From positions 1 through 64,000 of the forward strand of contig DHQL01000011.1 in NCBI GenBank assembly GCA_002408085.1: a DNA stretch of 64,000 bases. Reading direction: 5' to 3'. The position numbers and the translations under genes were made by a program. The notes below the pieces were generated by a model. That model was not told where the DNA came from and searched no databases. It was given only the letters and a program-made list of their open reading frames with translations. Below are positions 37,499 to 45,707 of the stretch, in pieces. The DNA comes from Spirochaeta sp. UBA5339 (GTDB taxonomy: Bacteria; Spirochaetota; Spirochaetia; DSM-2461). Position 1 is the stretch's first letter. Each line of letters opens with the position of its first letter.

Positions 37499-38791
37499 TT
37501 AATTGTTTTCCAAAGTGGTATTAAGTGCGTTCTCAAGCTCCAGAAGCTTGCTCAGGTAGGTGTAGCGGCTGACCAGAAGGCTCTGGTTTGCCTCAAAAAG
37601 CTTGTTCTGGGCGTCTTCCACATCAAGCAGTTCCTTGGTTCCCGCTTTGAATGAGGCCTCGGTCATCTGAAAGTTCTCCAGAGCCAGCTCCTTGCTGAGT
37701 TCGGTGATCTCCATGTTTTCCCGGGCACCATCCAGCTCCATAATAAGGGTCCTGATCTCCTCCTCGGCGGAGGCCAGGGTATCCTGGAGCTCTATATCAA
37801 GCTTCTCGGAAGTAAGCTCAGCCTGGCTTACGGCCACCTGCTCCGAGGAGCTTTTAATCAGGGAACTTAAAGGGATGCCCACATTCAGAGAGAGGGTTGC
37901 CTGATCGCTCCAGTCGTCAATGGCATCAAGGGATGCAGAGTTGTTCCAGCTGGCTCCCAGAGATACTGTTGGTGACCATGTGGACCTTTTCAGTGAGCTA
38001 AGGGTCAGATCCTGAATCTCCTGTGCCTTGACGGCAGCCTGTACATCCAGACGGCCTGCGATATAGCTGTCGATCAGCTCATCGGCATCCAGATCCACCA
38101 GTGTTACATCCAGGGAGCCATCCAGTTCAATCTCCTGATTCAGGGAGATACCAAGCAGGTTTTTAAAGGACATTAGCTGTGAAGCATATGTTGTTTTGGC
38201 ATCGGTATAGTCCGGCCTGAGGGACTCGTAGGAGTTTCGGGCTTCCAGAACATCCAGCTGAGATGCCAGACCGTTGTTGAAGTTTTCCTTGACCTGCTCG
38301 TAGCGTTTCTCCGCCAGATCCAGGTTCTTTATCTGAAGGTCCAGATTTTCCTCATAGGCCAGAAGGTAGTAGAACTCCTGGCGGACACTGAGAACCAGCT
38401 GATCTTCACTGGACTCGTATGAGATATTCTGACTCTCAAGATTAAGGCGGGCGGAGTCTCTTGCCAGACCGCTTGCCGCATCAAGAGAGAGGGAGGCGCT
38501 GAGTCCCGCGGATACTCCCCAGGTCTCGCTGCCGAAGCCCGTACTTTCCAGCAGACTGTCCGAGCCGCTTATTCCCGCAGATGCGGAAAAGTCGGGCATC
38601 AGGTAGTTCCAGCTGTACTTGTCGGCCACCTCGGCGCTTGAAACATCCAGTCGGGAGGACTGGAGGGAGAGGTTCTGCTTGAGCGCCAGTTCCACAGAAT
38701 CCTCTACCGTCAGGGTCATTGTCTCTTCGGCAAAAAGGGCCACTGCCGGAAGAAACAGAACCAAACATATAACTTTTCTCAAATATCTCAT
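37499..38791 (-). CDS. TolC-family outer-membrane efflux protein
   Basis: The 430-residue protein has a signal peptide (about 1-21, ending LFAEE). Two repeats of the TolC helical barrel follow: SVELALKQNLSLQSSRLDV with NLDLAEKRYEQVKENFNNGLASQLDVLEARNSY, and the second half with LEDTLASAEEEIRTLIMELD and AGTKELLDVEDAQNKLFEAN. It forms the outer-membrane duct. It is the first gene of the efflux operon, 29 nt downstream of the predicted sigma-54 start site. Confidence 0.9.
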   Translation of the reverse strand: MRYLRKVICLVLFLPAVALFAEETMTLTVEDSVELALKQNLSLQSSRLDVSSAEVADKYSWNYLMPDFSASAGISGSDSLLESTGFGSETWGVSAGLSASLSLDAASGLARDSARLNLESQNISYESSEDQLVLSVRQEFYYLLAYEENLDLQIKNLDLAEKRYEQVKENFNNGLASQLDVLEARNSYESLRPDYTDAKTTYASQLMSFKNLLGISLNQEIELDGSLDVTLVDLDADELIDSYIAGRLDVQAAVKAQEIQDLTLSSLKRSTWSPTVSLGASWNNSASLDAIDDWSDQATLSLNVGIPLSSLIKSSSEQVAVSQAELTSEKLDIELQDTLASAEEEIRTLIMELDGARENMEITELSKELALENFQMTEASFKAGTKELLDVEDAQNKLFEANQSLLVSRYTYLSKLLELENALNTTLENN

Positions 38792-38829
38792 ACCTATAAC
38801 ATCCTGAATAAATGATTTGATCAGGTGTT

Positions 38830-38848
38830 AAGCAGGAAGTGTGCCAAG
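38830..38848 (-). promoter_or_regulatory. Sigma-54 (RpoN) promoter of the efflux operon
   Basis: Read on the minus strand, TTGGCACACTTCCTGCTT matches the -24/-12 consensus TGGCAC-N5-TTGC in spacing, with invariant GG and GC. The start site would fall near 38819, leaving a leader of about 29 nt before the TolC-like ATG. Confidence 0.8.
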
Positions 38849-38908
38849 TTATGAGAACAGGTTTGATTGAGGTTTCAGAGATGATTTCAGCCTCCGGAGA
38901 GAGAGGAA

Positions 38909-38947
38909 GGTGTGCAGAAATTGCACAGATTTCAGAATCTGCACACC
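38909..38947. promoter_or_regulatory. Inverted-repeat enhancer (probable NtrC-like activator site)
   Basis: Perfect 10-bp arms GGTGTGCAGA and TCTGCACACC are separated by 19 bp. The left arm also forms a smaller palindrome, TGTGCA-GAAAT-TGCACA. The centre is about 108 bp upstream of the predicted sigma-54 start, the usual place for an enhancer. The adjacent NtrC-type regulator is the obvious candidate ligand. Confidence 0.7.
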
Positions 38948-39025
38948 CTGCGTCCGGTGCGGCAGATACCGGCAGGGAAGCCCGGGTTGAAGGCAGGCAG
39001 CGGGGCGGTAAGAGCCGGCCGGCAC

Positions 39026-40375
39026 TTAGTCGCCGCCGTCAGGACCGTCCAGTCCATACTCCTGGATCTTGTTGATTATGGTTCTTCTGGAGATGCCCAG
39101 CTCTTTGGCTGCCCGGCTCCTGTTCCCTTCCCAGCGATGAAGTGCGGCAATGATGGAGGACTTTTCAAGTTCCTTCAAGGTGCGGCCTCCCTCGACAGCG
39201 GGGACTGCCGATTGGGGAGATGACGGAGACAAGGGGAGTTCCAGGTCCTCACCCCGGATAATCTCATCCTCCACAAAAATCATACTTCTCTCCAGAATGT
39301 TTTCCAGCTCCCGGATATTTCCCGGAAAGGAGTGGGCAGACAACTTCTCCCAGGCATCTTTGGAGAGGGTTCTCACATTAAGGCCCATCTTTCGGTTCAG
39401 CTTGTCTATGAGATGGCCTGCAAGACCCGGAAGGTCCTCCTTCCTGTCCCGTAAAGGAGGGATTTCGATGCGGGCCACATTGAGGCGGTAGTAGAGGTCT
39501 TCACGAAAGCTCCCCGCCTCCACCATTTGTTCGAGGTTGCGGTTGGTTGCGGTAATGATCCGGGCGTCGATACTCAGATTCTCGAGCCCCCCCAGGCGGC
39601 GGAACTGCCTCTCCTGGAGAACTCGGAGTAGCTTGACCTGCAGAGGAAGAGCCATCTCTCCAATCTCATCCAGAAAGAGGGTTCCTCCTGAGGCCAGCTC
39701 AAAGAGTCCTTTTTTCTGTTTCTCCGCCCCTGTAAAGGCGCCTTTCTCATATCCGAAGAGTTCGCTTTCCACAAGGTTTTCGGGAAGTCCTCCGATATTG
39801 AGGGCCATAAAGGGGCCCTCTGAAACCGCCGAACGCTTATGGATCAGACGGGCTGTCATCTCCTTGCCCACACCGCTTTCTCCGGTCAGAAGAACAATGG
39901 AACTTGAGGCGGCCACCCGGTCCAGGCGCCTGGAAAGCTTCTCCATAACAGGACTGTTCCCGAAAAAATAGCCGGGGGTCTCCGACTCCGACAGAGTCTC
40001 AATCACCTTGGCACTGGTGCTGCAGCTCTTCAGAAGACCTATTTTCTCCAGAAGTACTTCGGGATCAAAGGGTTTGATAACATAGTCATCGGCCCCGGTT
40101 TTCAGGGCCTTTACGGCGTCCTCCACCTGTCCGAAGGCGGAGATCATGATGACAGGAAAGCGTTCTTCCCGCTTCTGAAGCCACTCAAGAAGTTCCAGCC
40201 CCGAAAGGCCTGGCATCTTCAGATCAAATATACCCGCATCAAAGCTGTCCGATTCAATCAGCCTCTGAGCGGAAAGACCATTCTCAGCGGCAGAGACCTC
40301 ATAACCGTCCTGCTCCAGAATAATCCTCAGACTCTCTCTGATATTTTTCTCATCATCCACCACAAGGATTTTCAT
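39026..40375 (-). CDS. NtrC-family sigma-54-dependent response regulator
   Basis: The 449-residue protein has a receiver domain (VDDEKN, phospho-acceptor Asp51 in GIFDLKMPG, Lys in YVIKPFDP). A full AAA+ activator domain follows: Walker A GESGVGKEM, the sigma-54-contacting GAFTGA loop (in GYEKGAFTGAEKQ), Walker B GGTLFLDEIGE, and R-finger region FREDLYYRLNV. A C-terminal Fis-type helix-turn-helix completes it (NRSRAAKELGISRRTI). It lies 3' of its kinase (4-bp overlap) and directly upstream of the predicted sigma-54 promoter, so it very probably activates the efflux operon. Confidence 0.94.
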   Translation of the reverse strand: MKILVVDDEKNIRESLRIILEQDGYEVSAAENGLSAQRLIESDSFDAGIFDLKMPGLSGLELLEWLQKREERFPVIMISAFGQVEDAVKALKTGADDYVIKPFDPEVLLEKIGLLKSCSTSAKVIETLSESETPGYFFGNSPVMEKLSRRLDRVAASSSIVLLTGESGVGKEMTARLIHKRSAVSEGPFMALNIGGLPENLVESELFGYEKGAFTGAEKQKKGLFELASGGTLFLDEIGEMALPLQVKLLRVLQERQFRRLGGLENLSIDARIITATNRNLEQMVEAGSFREDLYYRLNVARIEIPPLRDRKEDLPGLAGHLIDKLNRKMGLNVRTLSKDAWEKLSAHSFPGNIRELENILERSMIFVEDEIIRGEDLELPLSPSSPQSAVPAVEGGRTLKELEKSSIIAALHRWEGNRSRAAKELGISRRTIINKIQEYGLDGPDGGD

Positions 40376-41652
40376 GCCTCATGCCTCCAAAGGGGAAAGG
40401 TCAGCATTACATCGGTACCTTTCCCCGGCTCCGAGTCAATATGAATATCTCCACCGGCGGCCTTTACAAAGCTCAATACAATGGATAAACCGATGCCGGT
40501 TCCTCTGGACTTTGTTGTATAGTAGGGATTAAAGAGCTCCTTCAGCTGATCATCCCCGATCCCCTTTCCCCTGTCGGAAACAGTCAGATGAGCTTCATGG
40601 CCCCGCCTTTCAAGGGTGACCCCTATTTCTGAAGGACTGCTTTCACTCTCAATGGCGTTGTTGAGAAGGTTGTCCAGAATCGAGCGGAACCGGTCCGGGT
40701 CGATCCGGATCATCATTGAGGAAATCACTGTGTTTTCAATTCCCGGAATCCTATCGGAATACCTTGAAAGACAGTTCATGATCAGATCTGACAAATCATT
40801 CGGATCCGGGTTCCCCTCGGGATGTCTTAAGAAGTCACTGATCCTCTCGGTAAGGAGGGAGAGGCGTTCCACCTCCTCGTTAAGAATACGGAGGGACTCC
40901 TCATGGAGGCCGCAGCCGGAGCGTTTTATTATAGTACTCTGAAGGCGGATGCTGCTTAAGGGGTTTTTGATCTCATGGGTCAGGGTCCTTGCAGCCGCCC
41001 CGAGAAGAACGAGCCGCTCCTGTTCCTCAATCTGGTTTCTGTACTTGATATTCCACAAAAAGAGCCGTCCGATAAGAAGGACGATAAAGAGGATCACAAG
41101 GGTGAAGATAATCTGAAGAGACCGGAAAAGGACAAGAAGACTGAACATATAGTCGTCCTTGATCCCCAGAAAAAAGTAGCGGACCATCTCCTGCTTAGTC
41201 TCCTCGGCCTCCTCAAGGGCATTGGTATAGGAGCGGTTGGATATCTCATCGAAGAGAGCCTTGTCCTTGGTTTGGGGCATAAAGGGGTTCAGAAAATCCC
41301 TTGTGATAACAATGGTTCTGCTGTCCCGGTCAAAAAATGGCATAAAATCAAAGACATCCTCCTCGATATGATTCGGAGAATTGCCGTAAAGATAGAGGGA
41401 TTCACCATAGAAGTTGTATAGTCCAAGGCCTGACACATCATCGGGGATCTGGTTTTTCAGATTATCGCTGTCCACTCCCCTGTAGGTGCCGTCCATATAG
41501 TCCTGATAGAAACGGTACATCAGTTTCTCATACTCCATCAGGCTGAAGCGCTGCCTTTCCCTGACCTGTGATTCAAGGATCAGGATGGTCATTACCGACA
41601 GGAGGAGAAACATGATAAAAAGAATCATAAATAGGAAATGTTTTTCTTTCAT
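40372..41652 (-). CDS. NtrB-like membrane sensor histidine kinase
   Basis: The 426-residue kinase has helices at about 6-27 and 175-200 framing a periplasmic sensor of about 145 residues. HisKA follows with phospho-acceptor His226 in RTLTHEIKNPLSS, then HATPase boxes (LNNAIESE, DRGKGIGDDQL, TTKSRGTGIGLSI). This is the NtrB/ZraS class that pairs with sigma-54 activators. The signal is unknown; an envelope or compound stress that the pump relieves is a reasonable inference. Confidence 0.92.
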   Translation of the reverse strand: MKEKHFLFMILFIMFLLLSVMTILILESQVRERQRFSLMEYEKLMYRFYQDYMDGTYRGVDSDNLKNQIPDDVSGLGLYNFYGESLYLYGNSPNHIEEDVFDFMPFFDRDSRTIVITRDFLNPFMPQTKDKALFDEISNRSYTNALEEAEETKQEMVRYFFLGIKDDYMFSLLVLFRSLQIIFTLVILFIVLLIGRLFLWNIKYRNQIEEQERLVLLGAAARTLTHEIKNPLSSIRLQSTIIKRSGCGLHEESLRILNEEVERLSLLTERISDFLRHPEGNPDPNDLSDLIMNCLSRYSDRIPGIENTVISSMMIRIDPDRFRSILDNLLNNAIESESSPSEIGVTLERRGHEAHLTVSDRGKGIGDDQLKELFNPYYTTKSRGTGIGLSIVLSFVKAAGGDIHIDSEPGKGTDVMLTFPLWRHEA

Positions 41653-41705
41653 ACAGGGAAAAGTATATCCGGATTTATCCGCGGGGGCAAACCAGCAGTG
41701 CTTTT

Positions 41706-43181
41706 CTAAAATACATGATGGTCTTCCTCTTCCGGACCGTCCAGTTCCTCCAGCAGGAGATCCTTCAGAACAATTTCAGCACTTTCTACATAGAGGCCTA
41801 TCCTTTCCTGACTTATATATGCGGTTTCCACATATCGGAGAATTATCTTTCCGTTAATTGAAAGCTCAATATACCCGCCGTACACCACAGTCGAAATCTT
41901 CCACTCATCCAGTCCCCGGCAGCGGAAAGGTCCTGTCTGTACAGGGCGGTAGACAAAAGCGTGTTCAATATCATCTGCCGGGTTCTCACCCCATACCCGC
42001 CCCTGGGTCAGACCGTTAATAAGATCAATTCCGACATAGTGCCCGTTCCCCTGATCATCACAGCGAAAGGCTATGCCGCATTTCCCCTTTCCCTTCATGG
42101 TCAGAGAAAAACTGAGGCGGAAATCCCGGGCCGGCCGGGTCATAAAAAAGAGTTCATATCCGCTCAGGGTACTGAGAAGAAGACCGTCTTCCCGGCGTAG
42201 GTTACAGGCGGTGGGGTTTCCTGTCAGCCGGGAATCAGAGATCAGTTCTTCACAGCAGTGACTATCTCTGACAAGAGAGTCGAAACGGCTGTAGCTCTTC
42301 AGGTAGAGCCGCCCCTCTTCATCCACCTCCAGCTCCGTGGGTGGGGGAAGAATTGTGGTTCTTGATTCAGAGTCTCTGTTCGCGTAGAAGTTCCACACCA
42401 GATACCCCTCATCGGTCTTTGTAATTCTGCCGGCATAGTTCCCTTTGGGAAGGAGGACATTGTCGGCAAAACACTCATATGGCCCCTCCAGGGACTCACT
42501 GTACCAGTAGTGGACCTTGATATCCTCCTTGATATTCCCCAGCAGATAATAGCGGCCCTTAATCCGGTAGAGTCCGGGTACTTCAATATCATCATACATT
42601 CCCGGAAAGAAAAGGGGCTTCTCCCACTCAAACTGGTCGGGACTTACCTCCCTGGCCAGACCTATGCACCCCCGGCGGATCTTCGGCCCAGATGGTACCC
42701 TTGCATTAACCAGCAGGAGACGGTTCTCTCCGTCAAAGTAGAAGAAAGGATCACGGCAGCTGACCCAGTGCCGTCCCTCATCTACAGAGTGTTCATAATA
42801 AGGCCCCGGAACTGAGAGGGGGTAGTTTGCGGATGAGACCTTCTCCCAGTGGTAGAGATCATTGGACCTGGCCAGACCGATTCTCTGTATCCGGCCTCCC
42901 TCCTTCCGGCAGAGCCCGGTATAGAACATCCGAAAGGCCGCTGGACCGTCGGGATCGGGGCTGACATGCATGGTCCAGATCATATCATCATCCCAGTCTC
43001 CAGGCTCACCGATAAAAAGGGGATTCCTCACTCTTCTCCAGAGAAATCCATCACTGCTCACGGCATGGGCAATATAATCATGGTTAGGCAGAACCAGATG
43101 AAACAGATGAAACAAACCGTTATGCCTGATTACATCGACATCTCCCAGTTCTGACTGTACAAAACCCTTTCCCGTATACAT
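41706..43181 (-). CDS. GH32-like beta-propeller glycosidase (beta-fructosidase-like)
   Basis: The ATG at 43181 follows GGAG by six bases; an upstream GTG adds four residues. The 491-residue protein has a five-bladed propeller pattern with clan GH-J features: an N-terminal Asp in LGDVDVIRHNGLFHLF, the SCRDPFFYFD (RDP) motif, and an acid/base Glu candidate in DDIEVPGLYRI. The C-terminal 130 residues form a beta sandwich (KGKGKCGIAFRCDDQGN) as in GH32. It has no signal peptide, so it acts in the cytoplasm. Divergence from sucrose-phosphate synthase suggests sucrose or fructoside turnover, but a GH43-type specificity is possible. Confidence 0.7.
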   Translation of the reverse strand: MYTGKGFVQSELGDVDVIRHNGLFHLFHLVLPNHDYIAHAVSSDGFLWRRVRNPLFIGEPGDWDDDMIWTMHVSPDPDGPAAFRMFYTGLCRKEGGRIQRIGLARSNDLYHWEKVSSANYPLSVPGPYYEHSVDEGRHWVSCRDPFFYFDGENRLLLVNARVPSGPKIRRGCIGLAREVSPDQFEWEKPLFFPGMYDDIEVPGLYRIKGRYYLLGNIKEDIKVHYWYSESLEGPYECFADNVLLPKGNYAGRITKTDEGYLVWNFYANRDSESRTTILPPPTELEVDEEGRLYLKSYSRFDSLVRDSHCCEELISDSRLTGNPTACNLRREDGLLLSTLSGYELFFMTRPARDFRLSFSLTMKGKGKCGIAFRCDDQGNGHYVGIDLINGLTQGRVWGENPADDIEHAFVYRPVQTGPFRCRGLDEWKISTVVYGGYIELSINGKIILRYVETAYISQERIGLYVESAEIVLKDLLLEELDGPEEEDHHVF

Positions 43182-43285
43182 AGACAACTCCACTGCTCTT
43201 TTTAATTACAATACTAAATATTATACTTAAATAAATCAAAACATAAATGCGACAAAAGAGAGATTCAACAGCTTAATCCCATTGA

Positions 43286-43314
43286 TTGACCTTGGCCTAA
43301 TTAATTAGTACACT
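43286..43314 (+). promoter_or_regulatory. Candidate promoter for sucrose-phosphate synthase
   Basis: TTGACC and TACACT are separated by 17 bp in the AT-rich divergent region. The predicted start site falls only a few bases before the ATG at 43324, and no ribosome-binding site is visible, so the mRNA may be leaderless. Confidence 0.45.
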
Positions 43315-43323
43315 AAATATATT

Positions 43324-45501
43324 ATGTATATTATGATGATAAATATCCACGGTCTGATCCGGTCGAAAGACATTGAATTCGGAAGAGACGCAGACACAGG
43401 AGGTCAAACCAGATACATCCTTGAGCTGACTAAATGCCTGTCGGCCTATGACGATGTTGCAGAAATTGATCTGGTAACCCGCCAGATAACTGACAAAGTT
43501 GTGAGTGGAACCTACAGCAAGGAGAGTGAGGAGCTTTCACCCAAAGCGAAGATTGTCCGTCTCAGCTGCGGTGGTAAAAAGTATATCCGCAAGGAGAAAC
43601 TCTGGCCCCATCTTGATGAGTTTACAGATAAGGTGATCCAGTATATCCAGAGCCAAGGCCGAATCCCCGACTACATACACGGCCACTATGCAGATTCCGC
43701 CTATGTTGCCTCCCGGATTGCCAGTCTCTTCGGAATACCACTGATCTTCACAGCTCACTCTCTGGGCAGAAATAAACTGTCCTTCCTCGAATCACAGGGG
43801 ATGAGCAATGCCAAAGCGGTGCAGGAGTATGCCATAGATACCAGGATAAAAGCGGAAGAGGAAATTCTCTCACAGGCCGACCTTGTTGTAACAAGCACCA
43901 ACTTCGAAAAAGATGAGCTTTTCAGTCAGTATGCCCACAGAAATCTGCCCCGGTATTCAGTTATTCCTCCTGGAGCGGAACTGGAGAAATTCTTCCCCTA
44001 CTACAATTATGAGATTGCCGGGAGCGAGATAAACGAGGAGACCAAACAGGCCCATATGAGAGTCAGCCGGGAGCTGCAGCGATTCCTCTTTGAACCGAAT
44101 AAACCACTTATTCTGACCCTCTGCCGTCCCGATGCCAGAAAGAACATAGATCTGCTGATAGATGTCTACGGCAACGACAAAGAGCTCCAGGCTATTGCCA
44201 ACCTGGCCGTTTTCGCCGGAATCCGGGATGACATATCTACCATGGAGGAGGGAGAACAGCAGGTCCTGACAGAGATACTGCTAGCCATGGACCGTTACGA
44301 CCTCTACGGAAAGATGGCGGTTCCCAAATATCACAACCCGGAAAAGGACGTTCCCGAAATGTATAGAATCGCTGCATTGAGCGGCGGAATCTTTGTCAGT
44401 ACCTCCTTTCTGGAAACCTTCGGTCTCACCTTTATCGAAGCCTCAGCCTGCGGTCTGCCCTTTGTGGCTACAAATAAGGGCGGTCCGGTGGATATTGAAG
44501 AAAACTGCAGAAGCGGGAAACTGGTGAATATAGGAGACAGGGATTCCATCAGCAGTGCCATCAAGGCAATATTAACAGACAGTGAGCTGTGGAACCGGCT
44601 TTCTGAACAGGGAGTGAACAGAACCCGGGAGGTCTATACCTGGAACCACCACTGCCGCTCCTATCTGGAACAGCTGAAGAGTCTGAACATACAGAGTGCC
44701 AGCTTTACTGTTGAAAAAGAGTTCAGAAGTATTGGGAAGCGGATTCAATCCATGAAAGAGATGCTGATTGTTGATATTGACGACACCCTGCTGGGAGACC
44801 GGTCTGCGGTCAAGCCTCTTCTGGACTTCCTGAAAGAGAAGAAAGGAGAGATCGGATTTGGAGTTGCTACGGGAAGGGATATCAAGTCGGCTCTGCAGGC
44901 ACTGAAGGAAAACGGCATCACCAATGTCGAGTTTATAATTGCTTCTGTGGGAACCGAGATCTATTACTTTGACGAAAAGATCTATGATACCGGCTGGTCT
45001 GCCCATATCCGGAATAAGTGGAAACCCGCGGTGATTAAGGAAACTCTGGGCGCCCTCCCCGGCCTGATGCTTCAGGACATTACCGAAGCACAGAGAGACT
45101 TCAAAATCAGCTACGATCTTCTCCCCTCAGTCGCGGCCGATGAAATAGTTCCGAAAATCCACAACGAACTGATGAAGAGAAAGCTCTCCTATAATCTGAT
45201 CCACTCCCACGGTACCATGATAGATATCCTCCCCTACAGGGCTTCCAAGGGAAAGGCTATCCGCTACCTCTCCCACAAATGGAAGATCCCCATGCAGAAT
45301 ATCTATACTGCAGGAAATTCAGGGAATGACACTGATATGCTCACAGGAAGTATGAAAGGCATTGTTGTAGGAAACCATGAGCCGGAACTCGAAACCCTGA
45401 AAAACCGCCGGCTTATCTACTTTTCAAAAGAGAAATATGCCGCGGCCATCCTGGACGGCATCCAATACTGGAAAAAAAATAAAATTAAAATGGAGTTGTA
45501 A
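43324..45501 (+). CDS. Fused sucrose-phosphate synthase / sucrose-phosphate phosphatase
   Basis: Residues 1 to about 465 are a GT4-type sucrose-phosphate synthase, with INIHGLIRSKDIEFGRDADTGGQ as the N-terminal signature (split here only for length), HGHYADSAYVA, TAHSLGRNK and the nucleotide-sugar motif ETFGLTFIEASACGLPF. Residues about 478-725 are a HAD-IIB phosphatase with DIDDTLLGD (from residue 484), GVATGRD and AGNSGNDTDML. Together they make sucrose from UDP- or ADP-glucose and fructose 6-phosphate. Sucrose is a common compatible solute, so an osmotic role is likely. Start ATG 43324 or ATG 43333. Confidence 0.92.
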   Translation: MYIMMINIHGLIRSKDIEFGRDADTGGQTRYILELTKCLSAYDDVAEIDLVTRQITDKVVSGTYSKESEELSPKAKIVRLSCGGKKYIRKEKLWPHLDEFTDKVIQYIQSQGRIPDYIHGHYADSAYVASRIASLFGIPLIFTAHSLGRNKLSFLESQGMSNAKAVQEYAIDTRIKAEEEILSQADLVVTSTNFEKDELFSQYAHRNLPRYSVIPPGAELEKFFPYYNYEIAGSEINEETKQAHMRVSRELQRFLFEPNKPLILTLCRPDARKNIDLLIDVYGNDKELQAIANLAVFAGIRDDISTMEEGEQQVLTEILLAMDRYDLYGKMAVPKYHNPEKDVPEMYRIAALSGGIFVSTSFLETFGLTFIEASACGLPFVATNKGGPVDIEENCRSGKLVNIGDRDSISSAIKAILTDSELWNRLSEQGVNRTREVYTWNHHCRSYLEQLKSLNIQSASFTVEKEFRSIGKRIQSMKEMLIVDIDDTLLGDRSAVKPLLDFLKEKKGEIGFGVATGRDIKSALQALKENGITNVEFIIASVGTEIYYFDEKIYDTGWSAHIRNKWKPAVIKETLGALPGLMLQDITEAQRDFKISYDLLPSVAADEIVPKIHNELMKRKLSYNLIHSHGTMIDILPYRASKGKAIRYLSHKWKIPMQNIYTAGNSGNDTDMLTGSMKGIVVGNHEPELETLKNRRLIYFSKEKYAAAILDGIQYWKKNKIKMEL

Positions 45502-45504
45502 ATA

Positions 45505-45651
45505 ATGAGTGATAACGAGTACGTGAAGATATTTACCTGTCCCAAATGCGGGAAGCGGCTGTCCATCGACGCCTCAAAGCAATTTACTGCCGGCCGCTGT
45601 CCCAGCTGTAAAAAGCGGATAAAGATCCCCAAAGCCGATGGTCAGAAATAA
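45505..45651 (+). CDS. Tiny zinc-ribbon protein
   Basis: The 48-residue reading frame starts at an ATG four bases after the sucrose-phosphate synthase stop, with GGAG in the preceding coding sequence as ribosome-binding site. It holds two CxxC knuckles (FTCPKCGKRL and GRCPSCKKRIKI), a classic zinc ribbon, and a Lys-rich tail. It is probably co-translated with the synthase. Its role is unknown. Confidence 0.75.
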   Translation: MSDNEYVKIFTCPKCGKRLSIDASKQFTAGRCPSCKKRIKIPKADGQK

Positions 45652-45662
45652 TCATATACGGT

Positions 45663-45693
45663 ACAGAAGCTTCCTGCAGCAGCAAGCTTCTGT
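45663..45693. terminator. Palindromic hairpin between convergent genes
   Basis: Perfect 10-bp arms ACAGAAGCTT and AAGCTTCTGT flank an 11-base loop between the zinc-ribbon gene and the convergent methyltransferase gene. Neither strand has a T run, so it may be a weak or factor-assisted terminator. Confidence 0.5.
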
Positions 45694-45707
45694 CCCGATT
45701 GCTGTAA

